Part shown: in pieces, positions 21,917 to 34,423 of the stretch | How positions within the stretch are numbered: position 1 is the stretch's first letter | How the letters are laid out: the number at the start of each line of letters is the position of its first letter | From: Medicago truncatula | Taxonomy: Eukaryota; Streptophyta; Magnoliopsida; Fabales; Fabaceae | Assembly: GCF_003473485.1 (NCBI RefSeq) | Contig: NC_053042.1 | Coordinates: 44,107,762-44,171,761 of the forward strand | DNA length: 64,000 bases | Reading direction: 5' to 3' | The notes under the pieces: generated by a model | What the model saw: the letters and a program-made list of their open reading frames with translations, nothing else | Told to the model about the DNA's origin: nothing | Databases searched by the model: none | Position numbers and translations under genes: made by a program

Positions 21917-22485
21917 TACGCATAATATTCGAATTGATTGCAGGCTGGATCAACCAAAGTAACATAACGGTACAACTCACGGCCAATTTCTTTTGTAAGG
22001 TTTGTTCTCAAAAGCATATAATTATGCGTCACATATTGCATATTTTGCGATCATTAAATCCATTCATGTATATTACCTTGCTCACTTCTCCATACTCAAA
22101 ATGAACATGGACTAAAACAATAGTTGCTATCTAGCATGTAACATACTATAATTTACTTTAGCTTTTACAAAAACTGACAACACAAATCATGGTGAATTGT
22201 TTTCTTCTACACCTCCTCAATCGATTAGTTTAGATCAAATTTGATTGTAATGGTGTTTAAGTTATATCTATCCGCTTGATATTATATAGTGCATTCATAA
22301 CTTCTGAGTATTCAATTCATGAAAAAAAGAAAACATAATAATTAAAAAAGATCATGGTCCGAACAGCATAGAATGTTAAACAACGAAATACACGACAACA
22401 ATAACGCTAAGGGTCAAAATATAGCCATGTGTAAAAACACTTAGTTCAGCTTAAAAACTAAAAGTAGTCTGCAACAATACTTCAA

Positions 22486-22713
22486 CTAATTACGGGTGCA
22501 ATTACGATCCACATTATGCATCAATCTCATTTCTTTAGGCTCAATCTTCACACGGACCATTTTGGCTGGCTTTGTAATAGATGCATCGCCAATCTCATCT
22601 CGAAGAGCATCAAGGGACTCAATACGGTCAGTCAGCCGCTTAGCTCCTACTTTGCTAACCGGTGTTTCTTCCAAATTAACCGTGCTGCAAGAATCACCGC
22701 CTTGTACGTTCAC
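22486..22713 (-). pseudogene. Captured terminal-exon fragment, possibly RPA-like
   Basis: The minus-strand frame (GGDSCSTVNLEETPVSKVG ... MVRVKIEPKE, then stop) follows a good acceptor near 22715 (TTGTTAG/GTGAAC). The Ser/Thr-rich segment and basic end resemble C-termini of plant replication-protein-A-like OB-fold proteins often carried by Helitrons. The match is weak and by eye only. No upstream OB-fold exons were identified. Confidence 0.35.
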
Positions 22714-22949
22714 CTAACAAAAGCATATATGGTGATTTGAGTCAATAATTTCACTTAATATTTTTCTTACGTGTAATATAGTAAGCATAATGCAAAACAT
22801 AAACATGGATTAATAAAACCACTGACCTTTCAAGCAATGTAGTGCAAGCAACGTTTCAAATTAACGGTAAGACATGTTAACTTAGGTTTTTGACACCGCC
22901 CAACAAATTATATGGAAGGAGTGAGGCAAGTTTGATGGGTGCAATTGCC

Positions 22950-23330
22950 ATGCATATATATAGAGTAAGATAGCATGTGTTATTGGGCAAAGGGTGTATG
23001 GGAAGGTGTAACACTTAATGTTGCATTAAATGAAGTAGTTGGGAACCAAAACAAAAGGTCACATTATGGCTGGTGCATATATGAGGGAAATTTAAATTTC
23101 AAAAACCTGAAGGAAGCATTTAATGGGATGTTGGTAGCTTGCAAGACACGACTTGGATTAGTTTTAAAATGTTTCATGGACACCCTTTTCTCCATACATA
23201 AATTGTAGTGAGAGACAATAAATATAAGTTTTTTTTTTGTGTGTGTGAGGACCACATAGATACATGTCACAATTGTGTATAGGTGGACAAGTGGTACGTG
23301 CCACCTAAAGTGGTCTATGTATCACTACTC
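22950..23330. repeat. Dispersed repeat, related to 42515-42760
   Basis: Shares, in opposite orientation, ACACAATTGTGACATG, the ATGTGGTCC(T/C)CACACACAC stretch and GTTTCATGGACACC-like sequence with 42515-42680. Superfamily unknown. Confidence 0.5.
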
Positions 23331-23339
23331 TTGTGTTTA

Positions 23340-24180
23340 TTGGACAATCTTAACTTCATAACTAAAAGCTTATTTTTTATTAAAAAAAAAAAAACTAAAA
23401 GCAGCAATTACTAGTTAAACATTAGAAATAATAAATAATTTTTAAACTTTTAAAAAGTTGAACTTATTACTTTTCACCGCATTTTCTAACACAATATTTG
23501 TGTATTTATTTGGTAAAAAAAATTATTTACGTGTTTACGTCACTAGGACGATCCTAATAATTCGTACGCATTAGATAGTAAATCCTAATAAGTTATTTCA
23601 TCTAACTCATATCATGTCTCTATTTGCAATATTTAATTCTCTCTTTATATTACCAAAAAGTTCTAATTAATTTCCCCTAAAAAAGTTCTAATTAATTTTT
23701 TCCACTAATTTACCGTTATTTGTTGTATATAATCTAACTACTACTAATGAGAGCATTTTAGCAAATGCAATTCTTTTTATCATTTAAATCAAAATACTAA
23801 TCATTTTCTTAAAATTATACACAACTCAAATGACATTTATAATTTGACGGAGGGCCTTCAAAAAAAAAAAAATATGACGGAAGGAGTATAAATAAGTAAA
23901 TCCTATTTCAATCTCATTAGTTAGGGTTATAGTAGTTGTAGATTATCAATGAGGGTTTATCACATATGATTGTTGCTTAAGATGTGGGAGTGTTGTAAAC
24001 TTCAAGATATCAAGCTCGATTCCTACCGATATAAAAAGTAGTTATAGATTGGAAATCACAAGGTTTGACTTAAGTAAGTTCGACGGATTCTAAAAATATT
24101 TTTTTACGTACAAAGAAAAAGTTTACTTGATTTAGTGTTTATTTTCCATTATTAAAGTGTCGGGACTAGCTAAACTTATA
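23340..24180. other. Spacer with MITE and SINE relics
   Basis: A piece near 23400-23500 resembles 17470-17600. TGACGGAAGGAGTATAAATA near 23874 resembles a Stowaway end. AGCTCGATTCCTACC near 24010 resembles a decayed B box. No gene was seen. Confidence 0.4.
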
Positions 24181-25010
24181 GTCCCTCTAAATTAGATGCA
24201 ATATTTGTTTGCCTCTGAATGGACAGAACTTGATAGTTTGTCATCAAAGAGGTTCGCTTCATATTTGGCTATAAGAAATTTGAACTGAGTCATCATTTGT
24301 ATGCTGCTGAATACTATTAGCTACATTTTTGCAGTCTAGCTTAAAAATCATGTTCATCAAGCCAAGGTTGTAAACCCATTGAAGAGCTAGATGCAACCGC
24401 TAGGCCTCTCGCTTGCGAAATAGTAACATGGGTGGGATCCAATCGGTTTGAGCTATAGGAAATCTGTCATTTCAAACCTTATGCACCAACCAAAACCAGT
24501 AAATGATCTTCCAAAAATGCTGCATCAAGGTTACATTTAAAACTTCCTGATAGCAGCTTGTGCAAGACTATATTGAGATTTGAGGTGCATAGATATAAAC
24601 ATTACAGCCTACTCTTTCATGCTAATAGTTTCCCAATCTGCTAAGACAGTCTTCACACACTGAAAAACCGCTAATTTAGATCCCAAAACCGAGTATTGTG
24701 CCTTTTCCACAAACTCCAAAGCATCATTCGAAATATTTCTTGTTATTGCTAAGAGACACACAAACTTTGAAGAAAAATCTTTGAAGCTGATTGCTCTCTC
24801 CAAGCAAGTAAGAAGTCCAACATGTGTACTTCTTCCCAACGTTCTCTGCTGTACCAACATAGCACAAAGGCATGAAAGTTATTTTCAATCGATCTATCAC
24901 AAACTATACACTCCTGTTGACAGTTAACATCCCGCGAAGGCATAGACCAACGCATATGAAGACTGTCTAGACACACCTGCCAAAGGCAGACTTTAATTTT
25001 TGTTTTGCTG
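24180..25010 (-). pseudogene. LINE-type ORF relic: zf-RVT then RNase H
   Basis: On the minus strand, CLDSLHMRWSMPSRDVNCQQ and ECIVCDRSIENNFHAFVLCW match the zinc-binding region of plant non-LTR reverse transcriptases (C..C...H..C). It continues into RWEEVHMLDFLLAWR. Further down, LALQWVYNLGL and FKLDCKNVANSI match the RVT_3 RNase H domain, with an in-frame stop (KREA*RL). Frameshifts split the two, so this is a dead relic. Confidence 0.75.
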
Positions 25011-25019
25011 GCACAAAGT

Positions 25020-25697
25020 TGATCCCTGGAGTACTAAAACAGCAATTACAAGGTTGATTTTCCACTCCCTTATTTTTGTGGTGGAGTGATGATCTCATAG
25101 ATTACTGCTAGTTCTTATAAAAATTAGAGACAATGGCATACAGCATACCTCAGTGTGCACTTCCTAGTGTTTACATGATGCCTTCTTTCAGAGGGTAAAT
25201 CGCGATTATTCGGTTTATTATTAGTATGAGCCATATCAAAACTTATGTTTCTGCACGTATCTCATCATTTATCTATGCACATTTAATGAATATGACTTTT
25301 GCCAAATATGATTGCATGAGATGAAATCTGTTGCAGTGATAATCTATGCTAAGATATGTAACCTTTATTTACGAAGAAAAGGAAAACCTGGTAACATTTT
25401 CACTAACCCAGTCGGTTCATTCATTGCAACACTCTACCTTAGACTTTACAATTTATCTTACCACTAAAGCCAAGCAAATGCTTACGTTACTTGCTTGGAC
25501 AATTAAAACTACCTAAGAAGTAATAATCATACCATAGTGATGATCAAGCCAAACGTCAAAGCTTAAGTGAAGGTACAGTTATTTTGAAACCTCGCTATCA
25601 CTTCAGCAGACATCAGGCTGAACATCCAACAAATCAGATACGACGGTTATCGCATGAATATACAAACTGAATGTAATCGTCTCTTCAGAGATAATAC
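25020..25697. other. Spacer and probable 3' UTR
   Basis: No coding exon was recognised. The last few hundred bases below 25698 are probably the 3' UTR of the minus-strand gene that ends there. Confidence 0.5.
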
Positions 25698-28481
25698 TCA
25701 AGCAAGCCTTAGCACTGCCACTACTAGCAACGCTGCAGCTCTAAAGTAAACTTCTTTTAGACTCTTATCCACCTTTTGAATCATTTCCTCATCTTTCAAT
25801 CCCATCTTTCCAGTATTCTTGCTTATGTTAACAATTGTATCCCTCAGCTTATTTACTCCCCAAGAAAGCCAAACAAGCCCAAAACCCAACCCTGTGTTGA
25901 AGACCTTAGACGCACAAAAGGGGACCCTTCCGCAAGCTAGTTTGCAGATCACAGATAGCACAACAGCAAGGCCAGTACCAGCAATGCCAGCAGAGAATTG
26001 TGTAAGGAGCTCGGGAAGCTCCGGACCTGATTTCTTCAGTGAAAGAATTGCTGTTTCCCGATGATGCCTCTTATCAGCCATCAAGAACAGAAGGCTCTCA
26101 CATGCATGAATGTAGTTCTTCTTGAACAGATCCCTCTCCCTGGCTACTTTCTTTTTCTTTTTTCGTGATGGCTTGGCTTTGACTTTCTCCGGACTGTCAA
26201 GCAAGAGAAATACATTAAATATTAATATATTTCTTGAGCAAATACTGTGATCACTGCATGGCAGCACATGAGACTATCAACAATAGCAACAGAAACAGTT
26301 AACATAAATGAAATCGATAATACAGCCCAAAAATCAAACATGATTCCCTCATCTGATGATTATTTCTCTTAAAATTTGCTAGGCCTAACTCAATCCACAT
26401 CATATGAAGGAAACAAAATGCATAAAATTTAAGTCGGGCATAAAATTATACCTTTTTTAGATTAAAAGCTCTCAGACCAATGATTCATTTGGTTTACAGA
26501 GGATAGGATGATCATGAACAGTTTTTTGAATAAAAATGACTTCCTATAATAGGCATATTTTGTGTATGTCAAATTCAGGAGGAAGCCAATTGTCATGCAA
26601 AACGTATTCTGCCTACCTTTTTAAAGGAACGGTCAGTGTAGAGTGAATATCCAATGTGGGGGAAATACTTCTGGCCTCCACTTCATTTATATTCAGCCTG
26701 TCCATGTAGATTTTCAGCAAAAGTCAGTTGATTGATAAAAATAGAATATTGAATATGGAGAATCAGAAAGTATGTGTATTATCTATAACTGAAGCATGTA
26801 TGCAGTATGCGTAACTTCAAAGGTTTGTCGGAAAATTAGTTCAGGTAGGGACTCACTATGCAAGAACAAGGCAAGTCATTGAATTTTACTGCTTTAACTT
26901 ATAGTAGTTAAACTTATCATATATGCATCCTAATTTTTGTATTTGTTGCCGGGTTAGATAAAATTATTCGATAAATTAATATAAAAATTCAAATAAGAAA
27001 AACAGAGTCACATGCATATGGAGGGATCAGGAGAAAAAAGAAGTCTGTTGTCCCAATGATCAAATTTACAGCTATCTTAAATGAGAGTATCCCAATGACC
27101 CAAACTAACACAGCACTCCTGGCAAAACAGGAGTAACACAAGCTAGTAATTTTTCAAAGTGACCAAAATATGTACGACAAATTTATTAGATCGTGCACCG
27201 TAGCCCACTGTTCGCACACTTATGGATATAATTCTTCAACTACTTGTCATGAATGCAACACGGTAGAGTCAACAATGTTAAAGCTTTATCATGCAGGTTG
27301 TAAAGCCTCCGGTATCAAACAATACAATAGAAAACAAACACATTTAAAATGCAACTTTGGCCAAGTTAAAAATATTAAATCTGGTGTTTATCAATAGATT
27401 AACAGTCATAACTTAACCAAGTAGTACCTGATTATTCTTTTCTATTATGACAAAGTAACTCAAAGTAACCCAAACAGAAGGATTTCAATTTTCATGTGAT
27501 CAATTGAATTTAAACGGTTCCACATATGTACATACCTACTGAAGTGTGGAACAAGCATAGACTGTTTTTCACCATTATGTGTACGTTTTGATACGTATGA
27601 CTCGGCAACTATAGCAAGAAAATCTTTCATCTCAATTTCTGTACCCATAAACGTAACTTGACCATTTAGATGAACAGTAAATTTTGAACTAAGGGCTGAA
27701 TCTTGAAAAATATCAAGCAAAGGCTTCGAGATGTAGAAAGTCCTATTTGGGTAGATGAGAGGATGCAATGACATTTGAGGTATATTAATCCCTGAAAGTT
27801 GCAAACCCATCAAGTCAGACAACAAAGCTTTACGAACACCATCTACAACTGCTTCAGCAGTCTCGGATGTGATACACAGCGAAGTTTTATCATGCTCGGT
27901 GCATTGACCAACAACGCCAAAGCTGAAAAGTACAGTGCTTGGACAAGTTGCTGCAACCAAAAGACAAGAATAATTTCAGTTACTGCTATATTGCTGGTAA
28001 AAAAATATACAACATGGAAAAAAAGTATCTTTCAATTCAAGCATCCTACTAATACATGGAAAGAAAACAAATAAACTAAAAATATCAACATTGTATAATC
28101 AAAATATTGCATCAATTCAATAAATTGGCTACACACCTTGTACATCAATAACCATTGGCTTTAAAGCTGACAAATCAAAATCAACAAACTGATTTGAATT
28201 GAACCACTCTTTCGATGTCGTCATTCTTGATTCCTCAAATGAATTTAACCTCAGATTAGGACTCTGATATCTAACAATATCTGGTTTTGGTGCGTAACAA
28301 GGCACCAATTGTTGACAACCCTATCATCATAAACAAAAATTTCAGTTAAAACAAATAAACTAAAAAGTATTTCAGTGATAAAATAAAATCAAAAACAAAA
28401 CTAATAAAATTTCACCTTCATGGCATATTCTTGAGATGGGAATCCATGAGAAGCCATTACACAAAGTTTCTGACTCATCAT
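25698..28481 (-). CDS. Uncharacterised 413-aa plant protein with C-terminal membrane segments
   Basis: Five exons (28416-28481, 28137-28320, 27536-27950, 26617-26697, 25698-26193) join to 1242 bp without a stop. The start MMSQKLCVMASHGFPSQ is the first ATG of the frame. I do not recognise a named family. The middle exon (from CPSTVLFSFGVVGQCTEHDK to LVPHFSR) is a globular, mixed sequence. Residues 259-276 are strongly basic (RKKKKKVARERD). Hydrophobic stretches follow at about 316-335 (AGIAGTGLAVVLSVICKLA), 348-362 (NTGLGFGLVWLSWGV) and 399-412 (FRAAALLVVAVLRL), so it may be membrane-anchored at its C-terminus. All splice sites are GT-AG and the frame is clean, so the gene is likely functional. 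Confidence 0.8.
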
Positions 28482-28489
28482 CGTTTTTT

Positions 28490-29320
28490 TTTTTTTTTTG
28501 TTGAGAGAGAATTTTGGTTTTATAAACCAAAATTCCCCTCCTTTAGTGGCTCTATCAAAAACACGAGTTATCTTTATTGTTTGAACTTTTTAAACGCAAT
28601 TTTTTTTTTGGTTGGTGTAATTGATTTTTGGGTGGTGACGAAAATATTGAAAATAAAATTGTTTTTGTGGGATGCGGAAAAATCTGAAAACGTAGGAATC
28701 AACGAGTTGTGGATTCTAGTAAACGACAAGAATGAGGGTCTTCAATTTATTAGGTCTTAATTTATTTCAACCGTTGGATTGTGATGTGATATTTGGTATA
28801 TGTATGCATATGGAGCGTTGGTATGATCAGAGTTAATTGAGTTTGTGGGTGTCCTTGGCCTACATGTCACAGTTAAATACCGTCCTACCCTACTAACCCT
28901 TGCGGCGCCCTTATACCACTTGTTATTACGGGGAGTATCTTAACTAAATAATGACTTGTTTCTAAATAATGAGGTTTTTATTCGGTATACAAAAAATAAT
29001 GACTTGTTTCAGACAAGTTATTTTCACAAATAGGTCAATTATTATGGCCTGGAGGAAGTTATATGATTGTTTATGATTTATTATTGACAGTTTATCAAAA
29101 TAAAACTTATTCTACCAAAAAATGAATAAACTTAAATAATAATGTAAAATAAATAATTATAAAGTAATGTCCCCTTCTGATTTTCATTTCTCTTTTTACT
29201 ATCTACAAATGTATTAACTATAGTATTCCACTAAATTTATCATTTAATTGACAGAGTAAGAAACATGATTATCTCCATCTTTTTAAATCAAGCCGCCAAG
29301 CATAGCACCACATTGTTACA
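28490..29320. other. Upstream spacer, no gene seen
   Basis: A T-rich tract (28484-28500) directly abuts the start of the minus-strand gene as an A-rich/purine leader. The rest is AT-rich with ACTTGTTTC/AAACAAGT-like repeats near 28950-29010 that may be a decayed MITE. Confidence 0.4.
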
Positions 29321-30000
29321 ATGTATGGCAAATATGCATTTCTACAAATCGGTCAAGACAAGGATCTCAAATGGGATGCAGGGTGGGCAACATGTTATTG
29401 GTTATGGCACTGGATGAATTTGAGAGTGCGTGAGCATGATCCTAGCTTCATTAGCCCCTTTAAACCTTGGAGGCACGTGGTTGAGCTGCTGCAAATTTAC
29501 AATCATGCTGCAATGTTTGATGAGCTTCGGAAGGAAGTGCAGAAAGGTTGTGTGAAAATTTGTTGGTCACCACCTCCTTTTGGTTGGACTAGACTCAACA
29601 CGGATGGTGCTTTAAAGAAGAGTATAGATGCAGCTGGTTGTGGAGGTTTGTTGAAAGATGGGAGTGAGAGATGGATTTAAAGCTTTGTTAAACATATTGG
29701 ATATACATCAGCTTCAATGGCATAGCAATGGGGGGTTTTATGAAGGTCGGTGAGTGGCAAGGTGTTTAGCAATTTGAGGTGCAAGTAGACTCAGATTATT
29801 GTTAGGAGTATGAAGAATGGACAAGATTTGGAGTCTTCTAAGGAAAATTAGAGGATTGTTGAACTCAACATGGGAGGTCAAGATCAATCACATCTATTGG
29901 AAAATCGATCGTTGTACATATATCATCACTCATGTGGGGTGTAGCATTACTACAGATACCTTAGTCAATCGTGGTGCAGGTTTTAGTTGATGATTTTTGA
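29321..30000 (+). pseudogene. RNase H (RVT_3) relic
   Basis: The plus frame has WRHVVELLQIYNHAA, ICWSPPPFGWTRLNTDGALK and AAGCGGLLKDGSERWI, the start of the plant retroelement RNase H domain, including the first catalytic Asp (NTDGA). A stop follows, and the rest continues out of frame to about 30000. It is a retroelement-derived pseudogene. Confidence 0.75.
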
Positions 30001-30393
30001 GGTGTTTCCTTCCCAAAAAAAATGTATGTCTACTACATTTTAAATAGATAGTTTTCTGACCTATCACAAGAAATTTATAGAATCCTCCTAACCGTTTTAG
30101 GATTCAATTTGGATCAAGAACTGCAATTACATGGCATCATCAATAATCCATGTTAAATTACTTTTTTTTTTAAAAATCATTTGAGATAATCAAACTATCT
30201 AAGCTAAGGCAAGTAACATTTTCAAGAGATGATTTGAAGCGAATAAAATAGATCAAAGTGAATTAAGAATGTTTACACTTTGAGGAACTCTCGTCTACAC
30301 GGAACAAATGAGTTTATGAATGTATTGATTTCAAAGCTTAAGCTAAGCCACATTACAAACGTTTGTCAGATACGAACATATACAATATCAACA

Positions 30394-33300
30394 TCAATGC
30401 CAATCTACTATACCTCCGAGTGTGGTGGATCCCACCCCTTCCCACGCTTCACTGGCCCCCAATTCCTCATTATCAACACCTTCCATGTCGTAGTCCCACC
30501 AGCCGCGACCATTTGCATCTGCTTGTAAAAAATATTAAGAGTGACGATGAAAAATTTCAAATGCACCCTCTATAACAAAATATATGTATAGATGTAAATC
30601 ATACAGTGATTATAAGGTTTTTGCTTTATGCCATTGGAGTCATTTTCCGTCCGCTTTTTTGGCTTCAACCTTGATTCACCTCCAAGAACTACCACATGCT
30701 TTCGAACAGTTTGGTTCTCATGTCTACCTATTATAGAACAAAAAGGATCCAGAGAATAAACAAAAAATTATGATCCAGAGTTCAAGAAGTATTTGATTGT
30801 TCAATTTAAAATATTTTACTCATCTTTATGTTGGCAGTCTTTTAAAGAGCTGCAAGCAGAGAAAGGTAATGTATCTGTTATCACGTTCTTACTTTTTCTG
30901 TCATTCAATCTCAAACCTCAGTATAAGATGACTTCATGGATATCTTTTAATGCATTCGATCACATTCACATCAACTATCCGATATGTTTGAAAACTAGTA
31001 TAATTTAATACTTAAGCTCAAAATCATGCCAAGAAACAAGTTTGAAATCCGATACTGTAAGTTCTTGGTGCCTTAACCTCAAAAGCTAAAATCTATAAAC
31101 TTATGATTTGCCTATCATATTGGTTTGACCACAAATAATCCATCCTGATAGGTTGTTGAGTCACAACACTTGCTAGCTACAGAAAAATAGGTGTTTGAGC
31201 ATTAGACAACTCCATATCAACTTCTCAACCACAATCACTATACAGTTGTCTTGTTCCAGTACAAGACTAACACTTGTCACCAAACACAAAAATCAGGTTG
31301 AACAAACTCAAAATCTAAAATGATGTATGTAGTGAAGCTCGGATAGGAAATGTGAAGGAAGGGTTGGGTCAACTGAATCCAAAGGGAGGTGATGGGCCTA
31401 ATGTGTGGAGAAATTACTATAGGAAGAGGTTCAAATTGAATAAGTATGATGAGCTGCCGGGTGAAGGAGGGAAATGAAGCGTAAGTTAGTTATAAAGAGT
31501 GAGAAATTGGAGGTTATGATGAAGTCTGTTATAGTGGGACAAAGAAAAGGGCTAGTAGACTCGTTACTATCAGAACTTTTTTTTCTTCTACCAATGTAAT
31601 TTGTTTGGTTCATCAATAGTACACATTACTGTTTGTCCAATGTTCACATTCTACAACCTATTAAGTTTCCTAAAGAAGCATATGAAAAATAGGGGCAAAG
31701 GACAAAATCAGAGATGTGATGCTACTTGAACTTCCAAAAGGGACTTAAAAGCTGTTGTCAGTATAAGTTGTTTTTCACAAGAATTTCTAGCAAGACAGAC
31801 TGAAACACAGATCTTTCTAACACATCAATAAATAGGGCAAAGAACCTCACATGCAGTCATTGGTCAAGAAAGTAAAAAGCAATGATACTTTAATTGGATT
31901 ATTTGGCTTAATCACGGTTTCAACTTTCCAGTAAAAATAATAAATTATAAGAACCCCAGGATCAAATTCATTGGGATAGGAAAGCCAACCTTCAAATGGA
32001 TTTTTCCTTTTCTTTGATTCTTGAACATCATCTGCCACTGAATTCTCTAACTCATCAACATCCACTGGAATAACAAAATCGTTTTTTCCATCTTCTTCAG
32101 TATGCTTAAACATTTCCAAAATCACCTTATCATCTGTGGTTGCACCCTTTCTCTCTTCTTCAATTTGTTTGACATTTCCAACCTCATCCCTTGTCGGTAC
32201 CCTCAAACCCAGAGGAGATGCAAAAGGTGTGGATTTACCCTATTAAAAATACATGAGAAAACTTCACCAGAAGAAGAAAAAAAACATGTGCTTTTGAATT
32301 GAAACAAGGAATAAATCCACACACTTCCTTTAACAAAATATTAGATAACACAATTTCAGAAACAACGCTAATTAAGCACTTGTTTTTCATTCAACATGTC
32401 CACATATAAGGCCTGTTTGGATTAACTTATTTCAGATTATCTACTGGCATAAGCATGTCTGAGATTGTTTGGGATAACTTACGAATATAGCTTATGACAT
32501 GCCCATAAACTATCTAGGATAGTTATGAAAACAGCTTATAACTTATATGAAAACAATGTGATTTTATTTTATCTTTTGTTATATAAATAGCTTATACCTA
32601 AGCAATAATATGATAAACACTTACACTATAAGTGCTTAATTAAGTTTTTTATACAGACATGACCTAATCAGCCCAAAACCTTAAATACCTAAATCCACAT
32701 TCTTAAGAGTCTTTTGTACAAGTAAACCATCAAATTACTCTCTTAGTTGGTATGAAGCTCTCGAATAGGTCCTTGCGATTATGAGTATTTCAAAAAGGTC
32801 CCTAACTCTATTAAACTATCGAGTCCCATTATTTAACCACTAACTATCAATTAGATCCCTATATTTTAATAACTTATTATCAATTCAGTCCTTATAATTA
32901 ACCACTTACTATTAATTTAGTCACTAACATACTCTCAGAATGACTAATATCGGTAAAATAAATTTGACAGGATCAGATACCTAATTGATAGCGTCCTACT
33001 AAGTTGGTAGTTTACTTAATCTGTATCTATAAGAAAAATAACTAATAAACAATGGTTCAGCCATATCTACAAATTTGAAAATAAAATAAAATTAATTCAT
33101 ACATTTTAAGAAAATGATATAAAATTACCGGAACTTTATGAGTAATTGGGGAAGATTTATGCAGTTTGCGGTCGAGGAAGTGTGAAAGCAATAAACGAGG
33201 AGACTCGGTCTTGGTCGAAGGTTGATTTCTGGTTCCAGCGAAAGAGAAAATATGATAAAGAAATTGATGCGGTTATTGAATTGAATGAAATGGAATATAG

Positions 33301-33406
33301 AGATTACTTACGAATTAGGTGGAAGAGTGCGAAAGGTTGAAGTAATTGATCGCTGTCCAAAAGCCCTGACCGGTGCGTCTTTTTTAGGTTTTGGTTTTGA
33401 GTTCAT
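30394..33406 (-). CDS. Unrecognised plant protein, multi-exon (one junction unresolved)
   Basis: Exons: 33312-33406 (start MNSKPKPKKDAPVRAFGQR), 33129-33228 (LLLSHFLDRKLHK, ITHKVP), 31847-32239 or shorter (GKSTPFASPLGLRVP, then acidic sequence ending KKRKNPFEGWLSYPNEFDPG), 30605-30727 (RHENQTVRKHVVVLGGESR, KPKKRTEN) and 30394-30521 (GRGWWDYDMEGVDNEELG, then WEGVGSTTLGGIVDWH and stop). Exons 1-3 join in frame, as do the last two. The likely donor after DPG is phase 0 whereas the next acceptor needs phase 1, so a small exon is missed or the gene is damaged there. Without the last two exons the frame would end at 31847 as a 195-aa protein. Composition (basic N-terminus, acidic middle, Trp-rich conserved end) suggests a nuclear regulator. 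I cannot name the family; a sororin-like protein is only a guess. Confidence 0.6.
30730..31846. other. Intron or spacer of the preceding gene
   Basis: No further exon could be proven. A plus-strand stretch at 31335-31470 reads GNVKEGLGQLNPKGGDGPN then NVWRNYYRKRFKLNKYDEL and may be an old retroelement or gene fragment. Confidence 0.35.
32409..32670. mobile_element. Common legume MITE in an intron
   Basis: Begins AGGCCTGTTTGGATTAACTT, contains repeated AGCTTATA(A/C)-like motifs, and ends GTTTTTTATACAGACATGACC. This pattern is typical of a high-copy legume MITE. It lies in intron 2 of the minus-strand gene. Ends are approximate. Confidence 0.6.
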
Positions 33407-33541
33407 TGCGTTGAATTGAGTTTGAGGGGAAGAAAATTCTAATTTTTGTTCTTATGTGTGAGTCACACTCATCGCGGGAACGTGAAATTCAAAACTCAAT
33501 TCCTATACGCGCCAAAATGATGGCTTTCTTTTATTTCAAAG

Positions 33542-33824
33542 GGTTAATTAAGTAAATAATCTTTATAAATATTTAGAATTTTGTTTTTAGTATCTACAAA
33601 ATCAAATCAAATTTTTTTAATCCAAGTGTCATTTTCCTTTAGCATTTTAGGGATAAAAATGTTTGGCGGAAAATTTTTATGGAGACTAAGAATGTTGATG
33701 AAAATTTTACAAGGATTAAAAATGCCGACGGAAAATTTTACAGCACTAAAATGTGTAATTTTATTTTGTAGGAACTAAAAATAAAATTATGAATATTTAT
33801 AAGAGTCATTTACTTAATTAACAC
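33542..33824. mobile_element. MITE with about 40-bp inverted ends
   Basis: The left end GTTAATTAAGTAAATAATCT and the right end (other strand GTTAATTAAGTAAATGACTC) continue into TTATAAATATT on both sides. Non-coding, about 280 bp. Confidence 0.7.
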
Positions 33825-34423
33825 TATTTTGAATAGTAGATAAATCACACAATTTATTTTCTTTCATTCATACTCATGAACTAAACACGGCGTTGAAGTA
33901 ATGTATTTCAATTACAGACAACACCACAAACTATATGAACGAACCACCAATATATATTGCAAAAAATATATAATTGTCTCATTTTTCATGTATTAAATAT
34001 GATTTAAGCTTGAGAACGTTAAGGGCAATTTCGGTATAATAACAATAAATAGAAAGAAAAAAGTTACCTTTACTTGTAATTTTTTAACAACTAGATGAGC
34101 CAAAAGTGTTAACTATTATGGTATATTGTGGTAGTCTTATCTCATGGTTAGTTTAAACCATGGATGAATCAACTCTGTTTTTAAAGTTTGAAAGCGTGTC
34201 TTTAATGTCACAAGATAACATACCATCGGTTGTGTCAAGTTTCTGCAGAATGTCAGAAACTTAGTTCTATATTAGATTTGATTCTACAAAGCAGCGAAGC
34301 TTCTACTCATTTTTAGAATATGCCCTATGCTATGCTATGCTTTTATACAAACAATACTACCAAACTGAAAAAACTCATACAATATTTCTTTCATATTTGC
34401 ATTCATATACATGAAATACGCTT
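33825..34423. other. Spacer and probable 3' UTR of the kinase gene
   Basis: No gene or clear repeat. The part nearest 34423 is probably kinase 3' UTR. Confidence 0.5.

Larger units (their letters stand above)
21761..22717 (-). mobile_element. Helitron 3' terminus and adjoining sequence
   Basis: On the minus strand a perfect 9-bp-stem hairpin (GACCCGTGC, loop GGA, GCACGGGTC) is followed 6 bp later by CTAG and then a host T, the canonical Helitron 3' end (hairpin + CTRR, insertion at A/T). The 5' TC end was not located, so the upper boundary is arbitrary. Gene-like pieces lie inside (21887-22041, 22486-22713). Confidence 0.65.

Noticed and set aside
22496-22740. Plus-strand frames opposite the 22486-22713 fragment
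   Set aside because: The minus frame has an acceptor and better composition; the plus frames are shadows.
32680-33000. Repeated AACCACTTACTAT/TTAGTCACTAAC-like motifs as a structured array
   Set aside because: Weak, irregular similarity typical of AT-rich intron sequence.
33146-33340. 64-codon plus-strand frame
   Set aside because: Antisense to exons 1-2 of the minus-strand gene, whose splice sites and frame agree.
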